A DNA stretch of 64,000 nucleotides from the NCBI RefSeq assembly GCF_017829975.1, contig NZ_JAEEGA010000017.1, forward strand, positions 1 to 64,000. Direction: 5' to 3'. Below the pieces are notes generated by a model. That model was not told the DNA's origin, searched no databases, and saw nothing but the letters and a program-made list of their open reading frames with translations. This document shows, in pieces, positions 33,983 to 46,229 of the stretch. The stretch is from Vagococcus allomyrinae. Its GTDB lineage: Bacteria > Bacillota > Bacilli > Lactobacillales > Vagococcaceae. How positions within the stretch are numbered: the stretch's first letter is position 1; each line of letters starts with the position of its first letter. A program made the position numbers and the translations under genes.

Positions 33983-35785
33983 ATGACAAACTATTCACTT
34001 AATTGGGATTTAGAGGCTATTTTCCCAGGAGGCAGCAACTCACCTGAACTACAAGCTCGCTTAGCTTTATTAAAAGATCAAATTTCGGCTTATGAAACAA
34101 ATGTCACCGATTGGCAGCCGGCAACAGACTACCCGAACTTCAAATTGTTCGCTGAACTGATTGCGGAATCAGAAGTAATTGAAAAAGGTTTTTCTGAGAC
34201 AGGAAGTTTCATTAACGCTGTCCAATCAGCAGATGTTCACGATAAGAAAACCAACACCTTGTTCGGCACTTTACATAGCTTAAGTACGCTTTTCAGCAAC
34301 GCCCAACTCATTTTCATCAAAAAGCTAACGGCGATTACCGACGACCATTGGTCAGCTCTCTTACAAACAGAAGTAGCCCTGCAAGCAGGCGTTGCGTTTA
34401 ACTTAGAAGAAGCTCGTCGCGATGGGAAAAAACTCCTTAGTGAAGCTGAAGAGAATATCATCAACCACCTGTCAGTAGACGGTTTTAATGCTTGGAGTTC
34501 CCATTACGACACGATTGTTAGCTCTATTGAAATTGAATATGGCGGCGAAACACTTTCGGCTGGGCAGACCTTCAACAAAATGATGGGCGATCCAGATGCT
34601 CAGGTCAGAAAAGAACTGTTCACGATCTGGGAAAAAACCTGGGCAGACAAAGCGCCGATTTTTGCCGACACGTTAAATCATTTAGATGGTTTCCGCATTA
34701 CCAATAACCACCTTCACGGAATTGACGATCATCTTGAAAAACCCCTACAATACAATCGAATGAAAAAAGAAACATTGGACGCCATGTGGGGAGCTATTAC
34801 GGAAAACAAACCATTCTTTATCGACTTCTTAACTCGAAAAGCCCAATTATTTGGCAAAGAGAAGATGGAATGGCAAGATCAAGATGCGCCGATTATTTTA
34901 GGGGATTTAAAAGAAAAGCGTTATTCATTTGATGAAGCTGCTGAATTCATTATTGAGAATTTTGCAAAATTCAGCCCTAAAATGGCGACTTTCGCCCAAA
35001 AAGCCTTTGAAAACAGCTGGATTGAAGCCGAAGATCGTCCGGGAAAACGGCCTGGCGGTTATTGTACGGGTCTTGGTGAAAGCCAAGAGTCGCGCATCTT
35101 TATGACTTACGGTGAATCAATTAACGAAGTCGCAACCCTAGCTCATGAACTAGGTCACGCCTTCCATTCAGAAGTGATGTGGGACATGCCTTTAATGAGT
35201 CAAGACTACGCCATGAATGTTGCTGAAACAGCCAGCACCTTTGCAGAATTGATCGTGGCCGACGCCACTCTCAAAAGTGCCGAAACTAAAGAAGAAAAAA
35301 TTAATTTATTAGACACTAAGATGCAAAACGCCACAGCAATGTTTATGAACATTCACGCTCGTTTTATTTTCGAAAATAATTTTTACACCGCACGAAAAGA
35401 CAATGTCTTAACTGATGAAGAAATCACGCAATTAATGTTAGAGGCTCAAAAGGAATCTTATCAGGATTCACTGGCAACTTATCACCCGCATTTTTGGGCG
35501 AGTAAATTGCATTTCTTTATTGACAGCGTTCCGTTCTACAACTTCCCTTATACTTTTGGTTATTTGTTTAGTAATGGCATCTACGCGTTCGCTCAACAAA
35601 CTGAAGGTAATTTCGAAGATCAATACATCGCCTTATTAAGAGACACTGCATCCATGACCACTGAAGAATTGGCCATGAAACACCTCAATGTGGATTTAAC
35701 TAAACCAGATTTCTGGCAAGCTGGGATTGATATTGTCAAAAAAGATATCGCAGACTTTATGGCATTAACTGAAGACTATATTTAG
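33983..35785 (+). CDS. M3-family oligoendopeptidase (PepF-like)
   Basis: Zinc metallopeptidase cleaving short peptides in the cytoplasm. The 600-residue chain has the thermolysin-type motif LAHELGHAFHSEVM at about residue 390, with the downstream Glu in NVAETASTFAELIV. The N-terminal NYSLNWDLEAIFPGG opening marks the PepF/Bacillus-type M3B subgroup. The ATG at 33983 has AAAGGAG eight bases upstream. An in-frame TTG lies six codons earlier. TATACT near 33946 may be its -10 element. A strong terminator follows. Confidence 0.94.
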   Translation: MTNYSLNWDLEAIFPGGSNSPELQARLALLKDQISAYETNVTDWQPATDYPNFKLFAELIAESEVIEKGFSETGSFINAVQSADVHDKKTNTLFGTLHSLSTLFSNAQLIFIKKLTAITDDHWSALLQTEVALQAGVAFNLEEARRDGKKLLSEAEENIINHLSVDGFNAWSSHYDTIVSSIEIEYGGETLSAGQTFNKMMGDPDAQVRKELFTIWEKTWADKAPIFADTLNHLDGFRITNNHLHGIDDHLEKPLQYNRMKKETLDAMWGAITENKPFFIDFLTRKAQLFGKEKMEWQDQDAPIILGDLKEKRYSFDEAAEFIIENFAKFSPKMATFAQKAFENSWIEAEDRPGKRPGGYCTGLGESQESRIFMTYGESINEVATLAHELGHAFHSEVMWDMPLMSQDYAMNVAETASTFAELIVADATLKSAETKEEKINLLDTKMQNATAMFMNIHARFIFENNFYTARKDNVLTDEEITQLMLEAQKESYQDSLATYHPHFWASKLHFFIDSVPFYNFPYTFGYLFSNGIYAFAQQTEGNFEDQYIALLRDTASMTTEELAMKHLNVDLTKPDFWQAGIDIVKKDIADFMALTEDYI

Positions 35786-35793
35786 ACAAGTTT

Positions 35794-35826
35794 AAGAGGC
35801 AGCTACACGCTGCCTCTTATTTTTTC
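35794..35826 (+). terminator. Terminator of the oligoendopeptidase gene
   Basis: AAGAGGCAGC (35794-35803) pairs with GCTGCCTCTT (35809-35818) around a five-base loop, followed by ATTTTTT. Confidence 0.92.
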
Positions 35827-35896
35827 GTATTGACGTCACGGAAGCAATTGTCTAACAGCTCTCAAACAGACTAACAAATGACACATACTCAGCCGC

Positions 35897-36934
35897 TTAA
35901 AATTTTTCTTTCACTAATGACATGCCGTAATCAACAATTGACATTAAGATCAACGCCAGTGCACTGCCGATTAAAACACCTGAAAAACGATAAGGAACCA
36001 TCCCTAAAGCAGGGCTGCCAGCTGCAATTGAACTCAATAAAAGAACCTGAGGGTTGGTAAAAAAATTAGCTATGCCATAATTCCGTGGCATAAAGTATTC
36101 AACTAAAATATTTAGTATAATCAGCAACCCGAAATTAACAATCAGTGGTAGTTGAAAACCAATTAGTAGCGACCCCAACAACAGACCGATGACACTTCCT
36201 AACACGCGCTGAATAAACCGCTCACGAATTTTATCCAACTGTTCCCCTGCTAAAACGGCGGCAGAAGAGATTAAAATCCAATAACCGCTTTGTGCTTGTA
36301 ATAAATAGGACAGATAAGCCGATATAAAGAGAATCATCGCAAAATGCATCGCCTTGATCAAGACCGTGGGCTCTTGATAAATCGTTAGGTAATACTTATC
36401 CCGAAAACTTAAGCGACCATAGTCTGACGGTTCTTGAGTGAATGGTAACTTCTCAATAAACGAAATCAACACCCCTGATAGCAATGACCCCACAACACCA
36501 AAAAGTAAATAGCCACTTGTCTGAAAAATTTCAGGTGTCGGCGGAAAATTAGTACCTGTCGCGTAAAGCATAATCACAAAAAAAATATCGGGTTTGGGGA
36601 TACGATAGATCTTTGTCAGTAGATAACCGCTAAAGGAGATCACACTAATGACCAACGGGATTGTCCATGGCATTAGACCTGAAGACAAACCTAAGCTTAG
36701 TGAGGCAAATAAGACTATCCCATGAAGACAAATAGCTTTCACATTATAACAGATGGATTTATATTGAAAAGCCAAATAGGCAAAGGCGCCCATCACACCT
36801 AAAGACGCTATTTGCGAATCGCCTAAGAGGATTGCCAATAATAAAGGGATAGCCATGGCAATCCCTGCTCCTAAGGGGCGTAAAAACGAATCTTTACTGT
36901 GAGTCGTCGTAAATAATGACTGATAGTTAGTCAT
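35897..36934 (-). CDS. FUSC-like (aromatic acid exporter) membrane protein
   Basis: A 345-residue membrane protein with two blocks of about five to six spans each, the internal duplication of the FUSC/YccS-type family of putative aromatic-compound exporters. Stretches like PLGAGIAMAIPLLLAILLG and QRVLGSVIGLLLGSLLIG fit that family. The substrate is unknown. It has its own transcript, facing the oligoendopeptidase gene convergently. The ATG at 36934 has AAGGAATG about nine bases upstream. The gap to purD (36935-37077) contains only promoter-like sequence. Confidence 0.75.
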   Translation of the reverse strand: MTNYQSLFTTTHSKDSFLRPLGAGIAMAIPLLLAILLGDSQIASLGVMGAFAYLAFQYKSICYNVKAICLHGIVLFASLSLGLSSGLMPWTIPLVISVISFSGYLLTKIYRIPKPDIFFVIMLYATGTNFPPTPEIFQTSGYLLFGVVGSLLSGVLISFIEKLPFTQEPSDYGRLSFRDKYYLTIYQEPTVLIKAMHFAMILFISAYLSYLLQAQSGYWILISSAAVLAGEQLDKIRERFIQRVLGSVIGLLLGSLLIGFQLPLIVNFGLLIILNILVEYFMPRNYGIANFFTNPQVLLLSSIAAGSPALGMVPYRFSGVLIGSALALILMSIVDYGMSLVKEKF

Positions 36935-37077
36935 GAATCATTCATTCCTTCTGTTCTCAATTTTAGCCTAAACAAGATTACACATAACTTACTAATGCCA
37001 TCTCGCAAAAAGCCGCTATCTTATATTGTAACACACTAATTTCCGACTTGATTGCCAGTACCTTCCCGCTTGATCTA

Positions 37078-37132
37078 GCAAAAAAACATGAAATGAACGA
37101 TTTCTCGCCACTCCATGTTTTGCTAGACCTTC
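37078..37132 (-). terminator. Terminator of the purCSQLFMNHD operon
   Basis: On the minus strand CTAGCAAAACATG pairs with CATG-TTTTTTT-GCTAG, with an inner GAAAT/ATTTC helix. The T-run lies within the descending arm. It begins about 15 bases after the purD stop. Confidence 0.75.
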
Positions 37133-37147
37133 ACGCTTTTTTGACTG

Positions 37148-38401
37148 TTAACTTATGCCCTTAAAGCCAATATCTTTGCGATAGTGGTACTCCTTTAAAG
37201 GCAACTGTTCAAGTTCCTGATAAAGAGCTTGCTGAGCCTCGACGATCGTTTTACCTTTACCGACCATAATAAAGACTCGGCCACCAGCTGAGACTAACTC
37301 ACCGTCAACCAAGTCAACACCAGAGTAATAAACTGCCTGTTGACACTTGCTTAAATCTGGCAAAACCAAACCTTTCGGATAAAGCTCTGGGTAACCCTTA
37401 GCGGCAACCATCACCCCAAGATGAACCTGTTCTTCATCCCAGCTAATCGTCGTTTCTCGGTTAGCCAAAATCGCCGTGATAACTTCTGCCAGATCACTGG
37501 TCATGTGCTCCAACAAGACTTGGGTTTCAGGATCACCCATCCGTGCATTAAACTCAATCACTTTCGGCCCCTCTTGAGTGGCAATTAAGCCAGCGTATAA
37601 CACCCCAGTATAATCATAGCCGTCAGCCTTTAAACCAGCAATTGTCGGTCTCACAATCTGTTCAATGGCCACTTCAACAACTTGCGGAGCAATCTGCGGC
37701 ACTGGACAATAAGCTCCCATGCCTCCTGTATTTAACCCAAGATCCCCTTCAAAGACCCGCTTATGATCCTGAGCAATTTCCAAAGGGTAGATTTTCCCTT
37801 GATGAACAAAGGCCAATAAAGAAAATTCTTCTCCTACTAAGAAGTCTTCAATTACCACACGCTTAGAGCTTTCGCCAAAGCGGCCACCTAGCAGCTCTTG
37901 TAAGGCAACAATCGCTTCTTCGACTGTTTCAGGGATGATTACCCCTTTACCTTCTGCCAAACCATCAGCCTTTAATACTAAAGGCATGCCCTTCATTTCC
38001 ATATACGCGACTGCCTCTGCTACCTTGTCAAACACTTGATAATCAGCCGTCGGAATCTCATGACGAATCATTAAGTCCTTGGCAAATTCCTTCGACCCTT
38101 CAATTTGTGCACAAGCCTGATTCGGTCCAAAAACAGTTAAGCCCGCCCTTTCAAAATCATCCGCGATCCCTGCAACTAATGGCTGCTCCGGTCCGACAAA
38201 GGTCCAAGCAATCTGCTGTTCTTTGGCAAAGTCAATCAATCCCCCATGATCGCTTTGCTGAAGATTCACCAGTTGAATGCCATCTTGACTCATTCCCGGA
38301 TTACCTGGCGCACAATAGACAGCATCCACTAAAGGACTTGCTAACAACTTCTTGCTGATGGCATGTTCCCGACCACCACTTCCAATCACTAAAAGTTTCA
38401 T
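37148..38401 (-). CDS. purD: Phosphoribosylamine-glycine ligase
   Basis: Forms GAR from phosphoribosylamine, glycine and ATP. The 417-residue ATP-grasp enzyme begins MKLLVIGSGGREHAI and shows FGPNQACAQIEGSKEFAKD, LKADGLAEGKGV and EFNARMGDPETQVLL, all typical of PurD. It is the last gene of the large purine operon, 13 bases after purH, and is followed by a terminator. Confidence 0.97.
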   Translation of the reverse strand: MKLLVIGSGGREHAISKKLLASPLVDAVYCAPGNPGMSQDGIQLVNLQQSDHGGLIDFAKEQQIAWTFVGPEQPLVAGIADDFERAGLTVFGPNQACAQIEGSKEFAKDLMIRHEIPTADYQVFDKVAEAVAYMEMKGMPLVLKADGLAEGKGVIIPETVEEAIVALQELLGGRFGESSKRVVIEDFLVGEEFSLLAFVHQGKIYPLEIAQDHKRVFEGDLGLNTGGMGAYCPVPQIAPQVVEVAIEQIVRPTIAGLKADGYDYTGVLYAGLIATQEGPKVIEFNARMGDPETQVLLEHMTSDLAEVITAILANRETTISWDEEQVHLGVMVAAKGYPELYPKGLVLPDLSKCQQAVYYSGVDLVDGELVSAGGRVFIMVGKGKTIVEAQQALYQELEQLPLKEYHYRKDIGFKGIS

Positions 38402-38414
38402 CCTGCCATCCTCT

Positions 38415-39962
38415 CTAATGTTTAAAATGACGAACGCCTGTGAAAATCATGGCGATGCCTAATTCATTGGCTTTATCAATGGATTGTTGATCTTTAATAC
38501 TACCACCTGGTTGAATAATCGCGCGAACACCATGTTCAGCAGCGTAACTTACACAATCATCCATGGGAAAGAACGCATCACTGGCCAACACAGCCCCTGT
38601 CAGTGAACCGATCGACGTTTCAGCCTGTTCAATGGCAATTTTAACCGAACCAATCCGATTCATCTGACCGGCGCCAATCCCTAAGGTCTGATCTTTTTTG
38701 GCGATGACAACCGCATTGCTTTTAACGTGCTTCACAACGTGCCAAGCAAATTCCAACGCTTTAATTTCGTCTGAAGTCGGCGGTGTATCCGTCACGACTT
38801 GCCAGCTTTCAACCTGTTCTTTAAGCGTATCTCCAGCTTGAATTAACAAGCCTCCCATAACTGATGTCAGCTCCAACTTCGCTACTTGGTCGGTGGTGGC
38901 TGGGAAATCGACGGTCATCAAACGAATATTTTTCTTTTGACTCAAGATGGCCAAGGCCTCTTCTGTAAAACTTGGGGCAATAATAATCTCCAAAAACAGC
39001 TCGCTCATCTTTTCCGCTGTCGCCACATCGACCTGACGATTTAAGGCGATAATTCCGCCAAAAATTGAGGTTGAATCGGCTTCATAGGCATGGGTGTACG
39101 CTTCAAGAATCGTCTTGCCTAAGCCCACCCCACAAGGATTCATGTGTTTAACTGCCACTACAGCTGGTTCTTGGTATTCATTGACAATTCGCAGAGCGGC
39201 ATCAGCATCGTGAATATTATTATAAGATAATTCCTTGCCGTGTAATTGTTTGGCTTCTGCAATCGAATAGCTCGTCGGCAACACATCACTGTAAAAACTA
39301 GCCTGTTGATGGCCGTTTTCTCCGTAACGAAGGCCTTGTTTTTTCTCATAAGTTACGGTTAATTTTTCTGGATAAGTCTCGCCCACTTCAGCCGTCAAAT
39401 ACGCGGCAATCAGGGCATCATAGGCAGCGGTATGACGGAAAACCTTTGCCGCTAAACGCTTGCGAGTGCCCTCCGTCGTTTGCCCATTGGCTTTAACTTC
39501 ATCCAAGACTAGTTGATAGTCAGCAGGGTCCACGACAACGGTCACAGCAGCGAAGTTTTTCGCCCCGCTGCGCAACATACTTGGTCCGCCGATGTCAATT
39601 TGCTCCACCGCTTCTGCTAAGGTCGTGTCACTTTTGGCAATCGTTTCTTTAAAGGGATACAGGTTAACCACCACATAATCAATCCATTGAATCTCATGTT
39701 CCTTAACAGCTGCCACATGGCTAGGCAAATCTCTTCTGCCAAGTAAACCACCATGGATCTTAGGATGTAACGTTTTAACTCGACCATCTAACATCTCAGG
39801 GAAATCCGTCACCTCTTCAATCCCGATCGTCGGAATGCCACAATCTGTTAAATAGCTTTTGGTTCCACCAGTTGAAATAATCTCTATGCCAGCCGCCACT
39901 AACCCCTTTGCTAAACCTTCAATACCTGTTTTATCAGAAACACTAATCAATGCTCTTTTCAT
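38415..39962 (-). CDS. purH: Bifunctional AICAR transformylase / IMP cyclohydrolase
   Basis: Catalyses the last two steps to IMP. The 515-residue product has the cyclohydrolase domain ([49 protein letters not shown]) and the transformylase domain ([25 protein letters not shown], and the C-terminal [12 protein letters not shown]). The ATG at 39962 follows AAGAAAGGG. Twelve in-frame codons upstream are unlikely to be used. It lies between purN (52 bases upstream) and purD. Confidence 0.97.
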   Translation of the reverse strand: MKRALISVSDKTGIEGLAKGLVAAGIEIISTGGTKSYLTDCGIPTIGIEEVTDFPEMLDGRVKTLHPKIHGGLLGRRDLPSHVAAVKEHEIQWIDYVVVNLYPFKETIAKSDTTLAEAVEQIDIGGPSMLRSGAKNFAAVTVVVDPADYQLVLDEVKANGQTTEGTRKRLAAKVFRHTAAYDALIAAYLTAEVGETYPEKLTVTYEKKQGLRYGENGHQQASFYSDVLPTSYSIAEAKQLHGKELSYNNIHDADAALRIVNEYQEPAVVAVKHMNPCGVGLGKTILEAYTHAYEADSTSIFGGIIALNRQVDVATAEKMSELFLEIIIAPSFTEEALAILSQKKNIRLMTVDFPATTDQVAKLELTSVMGGLLIQAGDTLKEQVESWQVVTDTPPTSDEIKALEFAWHVVKHVKSNAVVIAKKDQTLGIGAGQMNRIGSVKIAIEQAETSIGSLTGAVLASDAFFPMDDCVSYAAEHGVRAIIQPGGSIKDQQSIDKANELGIAMIFTGVRHFKH

Positions 39963-40014
39963 GATAACGCCCTTTCTTTTTTCGCTTTCATCAAACATGT
40001 TTAAATCTCGTTTA

Positions 40015-40569
40015 TCACAATTTTTTTAGAACCTCTACATATAAACGATGCTCCACTTGATGAATTCGTTTTTCTAAGGTTGCCAAATCATCCTCAGGCA
40101 ATATAGTCACTTCTTCCTGAGCGATAATCGGTCCTGTATCGATGCCTTCATCAATGTAGTGAATGGTTACCCCAGTCTTACTGACTCCCGCTTCAAAGGC
40201 ATCACGAATACCGTGAAGGCCTGGAAAGGCTGGCAATAAAGAGGGGTGAATGTTGATGATCTTCTGCGGATAAGCCCCTAATAAACCAGCGCCAATTAAC
40301 CGCATATAACCAGCTAAAACAATAAACTCCACTTCGCAAGAGGCTAAAATTCTGATAATTTCTGCCTCATACGTCCCTCTGTCAGAAAACTCTTTCGGTG
40401 AAAAAGCTTTAACTGGAATATTCAGCTTTTTAGCTCTTTCAATCACATAAGCATCAGGTTGGTCACAAAAAAGCAAGACGATTTCCAAAGCCAAATCACC
40501 ACGCTGCACGCCTTGGACAATGGCTTCAAAATTACTGCCACTACCTGAGGCGAAGATGGCAACCTTCAT
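40015..40569 (-). CDS. purN: Phosphoribosylglycinamide formyltransferase
   Basis: Transfers a formyl group from 10-formyl-tetrahydrofolate to GAR. The 184-residue enzyme shows [12 protein letters not shown] near the N-terminus, the catalytic block [13 protein letters not shown] (Asn, His) and [18 protein letters not shown]. The ATG overlaps the purM stop in an ATGA arrangement. Confidence 0.96.
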   Translation of the reverse strand: MKVAIFASGSGSNFEAIVQGVQRGDLALEIVLLFCDQPDAYVIERAKKLNIPVKAFSPKEFSDRGTYEAEIIRILASCEVEFIVLAGYMRLIGAGLLGAYPQKIINIHPSLLPAFPGLHGIRDAFEAGVSKTGVTIHYIDEGIDTGPIIAQEEVTILPEDDLATLEKRIHQVEHRLYVEVLKKL

Positions 40570-41597
40570 CGTTCCGTCACAAAACGGACAGCCTCATCTG
40601 CCGTGACCTTTCCTATGAGATAACTCGCTTCTCCCTGTTCAGCAAGCAAGCCTTGGACTTGCGCCACTTTCTCAGGGGTTACCGCTAATACCATACCGAT
40701 GCCCATATTAAAAATCTCATACATTTCCGTATACGTCAATGAACCAACCGTTCCTAAGACGTCAAAAATTGGCAAGACAGGCCATGACCCTTCGATAATT
40801 TCCACCCCTAAACCAGCTGGCAACATCCGCGGAATATTTTCCACAAACCCACCGCCAGTAATATGGGCAATGCCATTGACCAACTGCTGCTGAATCAAGG
40901 GTTTTAAACTTGCCACATAAATCTTCGTCGGTGTTAACAATTCTTCACCAAGAGTGGTCTCTAAGCCATCAAATCGGCTGTCATAATCGTAGTTATGGTC
41001 CTTAAAAAACAACTTGCGGACTAAGGAATAGCCATTTGAATGAAGACCACTGGCCGGCAAGCCAATTAACAGGTCGCCAACTTGAACATGATCGGTTTGA
41101 ATTAACTGACTCTTTTCTGCCATGCCAACAGTAAATCCAGCCACATCATAGTGGTCAGTGTGGTACATATCGGGCATTTCAGCTGTTTCACCACCGATTA
41201 AAGCGGCACCAGCTTGAACACAGCCTTCTGCAATACCAGCGACAATTTCTTCAACAATCGCTGGCTCCACTTTACTTGTGGCAATATAATCCAAGAAAAA
41301 CAGTGGCAGTGCCCCTTGAGCAACGATGTCATTGACGCACATGGCCACACAATCAATCCCGATCGTCTGATGTTTCCCCTGTTCAATGGCAATCAACAAC
41401 TTCGTGCCAACCCCATCTGTGCCAGAAACCAAGACAGGTTCTTTCAAACTCATCTGTGATAAATCAAAGGCGCCACCAAAGCCGCCTACTTCACCGATCG
41501 TTTCCGGGCGTTGTGTCCGATCAATATGCTTTTTCATTCGTTTAACACTTTCATATCCTGCTGTCACGTCGACACCGGCTTTACCATATGCGTTCAT
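40566..41597 (-). CDS. purM: Phosphoribosylformylglycinamidine cyclo-ligase
   Basis: Closes the imidazole ring to give AIR. The 343-residue product has the ATP-binding [20 protein letters not shown] stretch, [28 protein letters not shown] and [13 protein letters not shown], as in PurM. It overlaps purF by four bases and purN by four bases, so all three are translationally coupled. Confidence 0.97.
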   Translation of the reverse strand: MNAYGKAGVDVTAGYESVKRMKKHIDRTQRPETIGEVGGFGGAFDLSQMSLKEPVLVSGTDGVGTKLLIAIEQGKHQTIGIDCVAMCVNDIVAQGALPLFFLDYIATSKVEPAIVEEIVAGIAEGCVQAGAALIGGETAEMPDMYHTDHYDVAGFTVGMAEKSQLIQTDHVQVGDLLIGLPASGLHSNGYSLVRKLFFKDHNYDYDSRFDGLETTLGEELLTPTKIYVASLKPLIQQQLVNGIAHITGGGFVENIPRMLPAGLGVEIIEGSWPVLPIFDVLGTVGSLTYTEMYEIFNMGIGMVLAVTPEKVAQVQGLLAEQGEASYLIGKVTADEAVRFVTER

Positions 41598-43081
41598 GAT
41601 GTTACCTCCTGCTCATCTTTATGAGCCATAATATACTGAGTTAATTCCGCGACATTTTCCGCTCCTTGAATCGACGCCAAATATTCTTCTTCATAGTCAT
41701 ATAATGGGGTTGGATAATCCCCAGTAAAGTAGGAAAGACACAGACCACCATCCTCGTATTGCGGATAAGGCTTGCCAATCCCTTCGACCAGCCCATCAAC
41801 ACTTAAATAAGCCAAGGAATCGGCACCTATCAGCTGGCAGATCTGGTCAATTGAATAATTAGCCCCAATTAACTCTTCTCGCGTCCGAATGTCAATGCCG
41901 TAATAACAAGGGTAAATCAAAGGCGGCGAAGCCACTCTTACATGGACCTCTTTTGCATTGGCTTCTCGTAGCAATTGAACAATCCGTTTGACGGTTGTGC
42001 CACGAACGATGGAGTCATCGATGATCACCACTCGCTTGCCTTCCACCACGCCACGAACAGCCGACAACTTCATGCGCACCCCTTGTTCCCGCAATTCCTG
42101 AGAAGGTTGAATAAAGGTCCGCGCCACGTAACGATTTTTGATTAAGCCTAACTCATAAGGCAGACCTGCTTCTTCCGCATAACCGATCGCCGCTGAAATA
42201 CTAGAATCAGGTACTCCGGTGACCACATCAGCTTCCACAAAGGCTTCTTGGGCTAATTTTTTACCACAGCGTTTGCGAGCTGAATGAACATTAATCCCGG
42301 CAATATCTGAATCAGGTCGAGCAAAATAGATGTACTCCATACTGCAAATCGCCGGTCGAATCTCCTCAGTAAAACGACTGATATGCAACCCCTGATCATT
42401 AATGACCACTAATTCACCAGGCTGAACGTCCTGAATAAACTCAGCCCCCACAGTATCAAAGGCACAGGTTTCTGATGCTACCACATAGGAATCGTTGATC
42501 TTCCCGATTGACAACGGGCGAAAACCATTCGGATCAAGGGCCGCATATAAGGCGTCCTCTGTTAATAAGAGATAAGCAAAGCCACCTTTAACCTGTTGTA
42601 AGGCGCAACGTAAATTTTCCACAAAACTTTCTTTACCCGCTCGCTTCAATAGATGAGCCAACGCTTCTGTATCAGAAGAGGTTTGGAAAATTGCGCCCCC
42701 CTCTTCCAACTCTTTGCGCAAGCTGCGAGCATTGGTCAAGTTACCGTTATGAGCAAGTCCAAAAGAATCCTCTTGAAAATGAAATAAAAACGGTTGAACA
42801 TTAGCTAAATCCTTATTGCCTGAGGTGGCATAACGAACGTGGCCAATTGCCGCTTTTCCGGTCAATTCTTGAAGCTCGTTAGCCGAAAAGACTTCCGCTA
42901 ATAGCCCCAGACCACGGTGTCCTTTTAAAGACTTGCCGTCAGTCGCCACAATCCCAGCCCCTTCTTGTCCCCGATGCTGCAGACTGTGTAGGCCATAATA
43001 GGTAATATCAGCTGCTAAGGGATTGTTCCAAATACCAAACAAGCCACATTCTTCGTTTAAGCTTTTGATTTCATTAAACAC
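41594..43081 (-). CDS. purF: Amidophosphoribosyltransferase
   Basis: Commits PRPP to purine synthesis. The chosen start is GTG at 43081, seven bases after GGAAGGAGC. It gives [18 protein letters not shown], matching the Bacillus propeptide that is removed to expose the catalytic Cys (residue 11). The glutaminase block ALAHNGNL-like [11 protein letters not shown] and the PRPP site [13 protein letters not shown] are clear. The C-terminal half has several Cys suited to a 4Fe-4S cluster (including CGKK and CYYG). It overlaps purL by 25 bases. Confidence 0.97.
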   Translation of the reverse strand: MFNEIKSLNEECGLFGIWNNPLAADITYYGLHSLQHRGQEGAGIVATDGKSLKGHRGLGLLAEVFSANELQELTGKAAIGHVRYATSGNKDLANVQPFLFHFQEDSFGLAHNGNLTNARSLRKELEEGGAIFQTSSDTEALAHLLKRAGKESFVENLRCALQQVKGGFAYLLLTEDALYAALDPNGFRPLSIGKINDSYVVASETCAFDTVGAEFIQDVQPGELVVINDQGLHISRFTEEIRPAICSMEYIYFARPDSDIAGINVHSARKRCGKKLAQEAFVEADVVTGVPDSSISAAIGYAEEAGLPYELGLIKNRYVARTFIQPSQELREQGVRMKLSAVRGVVEGKRVVIIDDSIVRGTTVKRIVQLLREANAKEVHVRVASPPLIYPCYYGIDIRTREELIGANYSIDQICQLIGADSLAYLSVDGLVEGIGKPYPQYEDGGLCLSYFTGDYPTPLYDYEEEYLASIQGAENVAELTQYIMAHKDEQEVTS

Positions 43082-45282
43082 GGAATAGCTCCTTCCCATA
43101 AACCTTTCAACTCGTCAATATCAGCTACCACTACACCATCTTTTGTCGCAAGCTTCACGCCAGTATTTCCTTGCACCTTACCAATTAAAGTCCCAGACTT
43201 ACCAACTAAACTTTCAAACTCCCCTTGATCAGCTGGCTGAATCGTCACTAAGAAACGGGACTGACTTTCAGCAAATAATTCAGCATTGGTCAACTTAACG
43301 GCGACATCAAACCCGAGGTTCTGTTCAAAACCAGCTTCCGCTAAAGCCACTCCCAAGCCACCCTCGGCTAGATCGTGAGCACTGCGGATCACCCCTTTGT
43401 GAATCCCTTCTAACACAAGGTCTTGATGTTTTTTCTCTTGAACTAAATCCAAGGAAGTTAAAGTACCAAAAATCTCACCAGCTAACATTTTTTGTAGCTC
43501 ACTGCCGTGATAGTCGGCGCCAGTTTGACCAATCACGTATATCAAATCGCCTGGCGACTTAAAGCCTTGAGTCGTCACGTGAGTCAGGTCACTGATTAAA
43601 CCAACCATGCCAATAACTGGTGTTGGATAAACGGCCTGACCGTTAGTTTCATTGTACAGAGAAACATTCCCTGAAATGACCGGTGTCTCGAGGGCTTCGC
43701 AGGCTGCCGAAATCCCATCCGCTGAGGTCCACAATTCCCAAAAGCCTTCTTCCTTATCAGGACTACCGTAGTTTAAACAATCGGTAATAGCCAATGGCTG
43801 GCCACCACTACAGACGATATTTCGAGCCGCTTCGGCGACAGCAATCTGCCCCCCTACTTCCGGATTCAAGTAAAGATAACGGCCATTGCAATCCATCGTC
43901 AACGCCAGCCCTTTATTCGTCCCCTTAATACGTACCACAGCCGCATCACTCCCTGGCTTAACAACGGTATTCGTCTTAACTTGAGAATCATAGGTATTAT
44001 AAAATGACGCCTTTGAAGCAATCGTCGGCTGTTGTAATAACTGTTTTAAAATCGTCGTAGGATCCTTAACCTCTGGAACATATACGGGCATTTCCGCAAA
44101 TGCCTTGATCCGGGCTGGTTCAGCATACGCCTTGTGATACGTCGGTGCTTCCTCCGCCAAAGCATCCACTGGTAAATCGGCTACCAACTCACCATGGTGA
44201 TACAATTTATATTGACCGTCGGACGTCACATGACCGATCACCACAGCGTCTAAACCGTAGCCTTCGAAAAGGTCTTTAACGCGAGACTCTGCCCCTTGAG
44301 TGACACATAACAACATCCGCTCTTGTGATTCTGATAACATCATCTCGTAAGGGGTCATTTCCGTTTCTCGCTGAGGCACATCATCTAAGTTTAAATGTAA
44401 GCCACTGCCAGCTTTCGAAGCCATTTCAGAACTAGATGAGACTAAACCAGCTGCCCCCATATCTTGAATCCCCACCAAAATATCGGCATGATCACGGATC
44501 AATTCCAAACAGGCGTCCATCAATAATTTCTCCATAAAAGGATCTCCCACTTGAACTGCCGAGCGCTGACTTTCTTCTTCATCACTAAACTCTTCAGACG
44601 CAAAGGTCGCCCCGTGAATGCCATCACGACCTGTTTTGGCACCAACATACATAATCGGATTGCCTTCGCCTTTAGCCTGTCCCTTTTGGATATCCTGATG
44701 GTCTATTAACCCGACACACATGGCGTTGACCAAAGGATTACCTTCGTAGCAAGGGTCAAAGGCCACTTCGCCTCCCACCGTTGGAATGCCAATACAGTTT
44801 CCGTAAAAAGAAATTCCGGCAACGACTTCTTCAGCGATATAACGAGTCCGTGAATTAGTTAATTCACCAAAACGCAAAGAGTCCAAAATAGCAATCGGCT
44901 CCGCTCCCATACTAAAGATGTCACGAATAATACCGCCAACACCTGTGGCGGCTCCTTGAAATGGTTCGATAGCCGAAGGATGATTGTGACTTTCCGCTTT
45001 AAATACCACTGCCTGCTGATCGCCAATATCAACGATTCCCGCTCCTTCACCTGGCCCTTGTAAAACCTGTGGGCCTGAGGTTGGAAATTTCTTCAAGACA
45101 ACCTTGGAATTTTTATAGGAACAGTGTTCACTCCACATTACCGAAAACAAACCTGTTTCGGTATAATTAGGCAACCTCCCTAAGATATCTTCCGCAATTA
45201 AGCGGTACTCGTCATCCGTTAAGCCCCACTCAGCATATATTTTTTGTTCTTTGACTTCTTGAGGAGTTGGTTCTGTCTTCAT
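43057..45282 (-). CDS. purL: FGAM synthase, large subunit
   Basis: ATP-dependent synthetase subunit of the three-part FGAM synthase (PurL with PurQ and PurS). The 741-residue length marks the small PurL form that needs separate PurS and PurQ, both present next to it. Visible blocks are [36 protein letters not shown] and [16 protein letters not shown]. One base separates its start codon from the purQ stop. Confidence 0.97.
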   Translation of the reverse strand: MKTEPTPQEVKEQKIYAEWGLTDDEYRLIAEDILGRLPNYTETGLFSVMWSEHCSYKNSKVVLKKFPTSGPQVLQGPGEGAGIVDIGDQQAVVFKAESHNHPSAIEPFQGAATGVGGIIRDIFSMGAEPIAILDSLRFGELTNSRTRYIAEEVVAGISFYGNCIGIPTVGGEVAFDPCYEGNPLVNAMCVGLIDHQDIQKGQAKGEGNPIMYVGAKTGRDGIHGATFASEEFSDEEESQRSAVQVGDPFMEKLLMDACLELIRDHADILVGIQDMGAAGLVSSSSEMASKAGSGLHLNLDDVPQRETEMTPYEMMLSESQERMLLCVTQGAESRVKDLFEGYGLDAVVIGHVTSDGQYKLYHHGELVADLPVDALAEEAPTYHKAYAEPARIKAFAEMPVYVPEVKDPTTILKQLLQQPTIASKASFYNTYDSQVKTNTVVKPGSDAAVVRIKGTNKGLALTMDCNGRYLYLNPEVGGQIAVAEAARNIVCSGGQPLAITDCLNYGSPDKEEGFWELWTSADGISAACEALETPVISGNVSLYNETNGQAVYPTPVIGMVGLISDLTHVTTQGFKSPGDLIYVIGQTGADYHGSELQKMLAGEIFGTLTSLDLVQEKKHQDLVLEGIHKGVIRSAHDLAEGGLGVALAEAGFEQNLGFDVAVKLTNAELFAESQSRFLVTIQPADQGEFESLVGKSGTLIGKVQGNTGVKLATKDGVVVADIDELKGLWEGAIPCLMKSKA

Positions 45283-45283
45283 G

Positions 45284-45961
45284 TTATACGGTCACCTTTC
45301 CTAATTGGTTAATAATTGATTGAAAAAACTTAACCCCATCCGTCGAGCCTAACAGTTCTTCCATCGCCCGCTCTGGATGTGGCATCATTCCAAGGACGTT
45401 ACCCTCTTTATTGATAATCCCCGCAATGTTACTTAAACTACCGTTGGGGTTGTTCTCACGATAGGTAAACACGATTTGGTCGTTGGCTACTAACTCCGCT
45501 AACGTCGCCTCATCACAATAATAATTCCCTTCACCGTGAGCGATTGGCAAGGCAATCTCTTCACCTGCTTCATAAGCGTTGGTGAAGAGTGTTTGATTGT
45601 TGACAACCTTTAAAGGAGCCGAACCACAAACAAATTTTAACTGTTGATTGGGCTTCAAAGCACCTGGCAAAAGGCCGGCTTCAACTAAAATTTGAAACCC
45701 ATTGCAGGTACCAAAAACCGGCTTGCCACTTTCGGCAAAGGCCATAATTGCAGGCATAATTGCCGAAAAACGCGCAATTGCGCCACAACGTAAATAATCC
45801 CCATATGAAAAGCCTCCAGGCAGTAGGACCACGTCAAACCCAGCGAGACTACTTTCATGATGAGACACAAACTCACACTCCGCCCCCATAACTTCTTTGA
45901 CGGCATGATAAATATCCTTATCACAATTCGAACCAGGAAAAGTCACCACAGCGAATTTCAC
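45284..45961 (-). CDS. purQ: FGAM synthase, glutaminase subunit
   Basis: Class I glutamine amidotransferase supplying ammonia to PurL. The 225-residue protein begins [16 protein letters not shown]. It has the nucleophile block [21 protein letters not shown] (Cys near 86) and the His/Glu pair [10 protein letters not shown] near the C-terminus. Two bases separate it from purS. Confidence 0.97.
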   Translation of the reverse strand: MKFAVVTFPGSNCDKDIYHAVKEVMGAECEFVSHHESSLAGFDVVLLPGGFSYGDYLRCGAIARFSAIMPAIMAFAESGKPVFGTCNGFQILVEAGLLPGALKPNQQLKFVCGSAPLKVVNNQTLFTNAYEAGEEIALPIAHGEGNYYCDEATLAELVANDQIVFTYRENNPNGSLSNIAGIINKEGNVLGMMPHPERAMEELLGSTDGVKFFQSIINQLGKVTV

Positions 45962-45963
45962 GA

Positions 45964-46212
45964 TTAGTTTACCTCCTTGATGTCATAACGATAGGATTCC
46001 AATACTTCATTAGCTAAGAGCTGTTGACACAATTCTTCCACAATTTCAGCCACGGGCCGTTGGCTTTTCTCAATCTTCAACTCGAAGTATTTGCCAATTC
46101 GAACATCAGCTACTTCATTAAATTCTAAACGATGAACCGCGTTCTTTACCGCTTCACCTTGTGGGTCTAAAATCGATTCTTTATACGTGACAAATACTTC
46201 TACTTGATACAT
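45964..46212 (-). CDS. purS: FGAM synthase, PurS subunit
   Basis: An 82-residue structural subunit that links PurL and PurQ and helps ammonia transfer. [26 protein letters not shown] and the VRIGKYFEL stretch are typical of PurS. It lies between purC and purQ. Confidence 0.95.
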   Translation of the reverse strand: MYQVEVFVTYKESILDPQGEAVKNAVHRLEFNEVADVRIGKYFELKIEKSQRPVAEIVEELCQQLLANEVLESYRYDIKEVN

Positions 46213-46229
46213 GTTGCGCCTACTTTCAT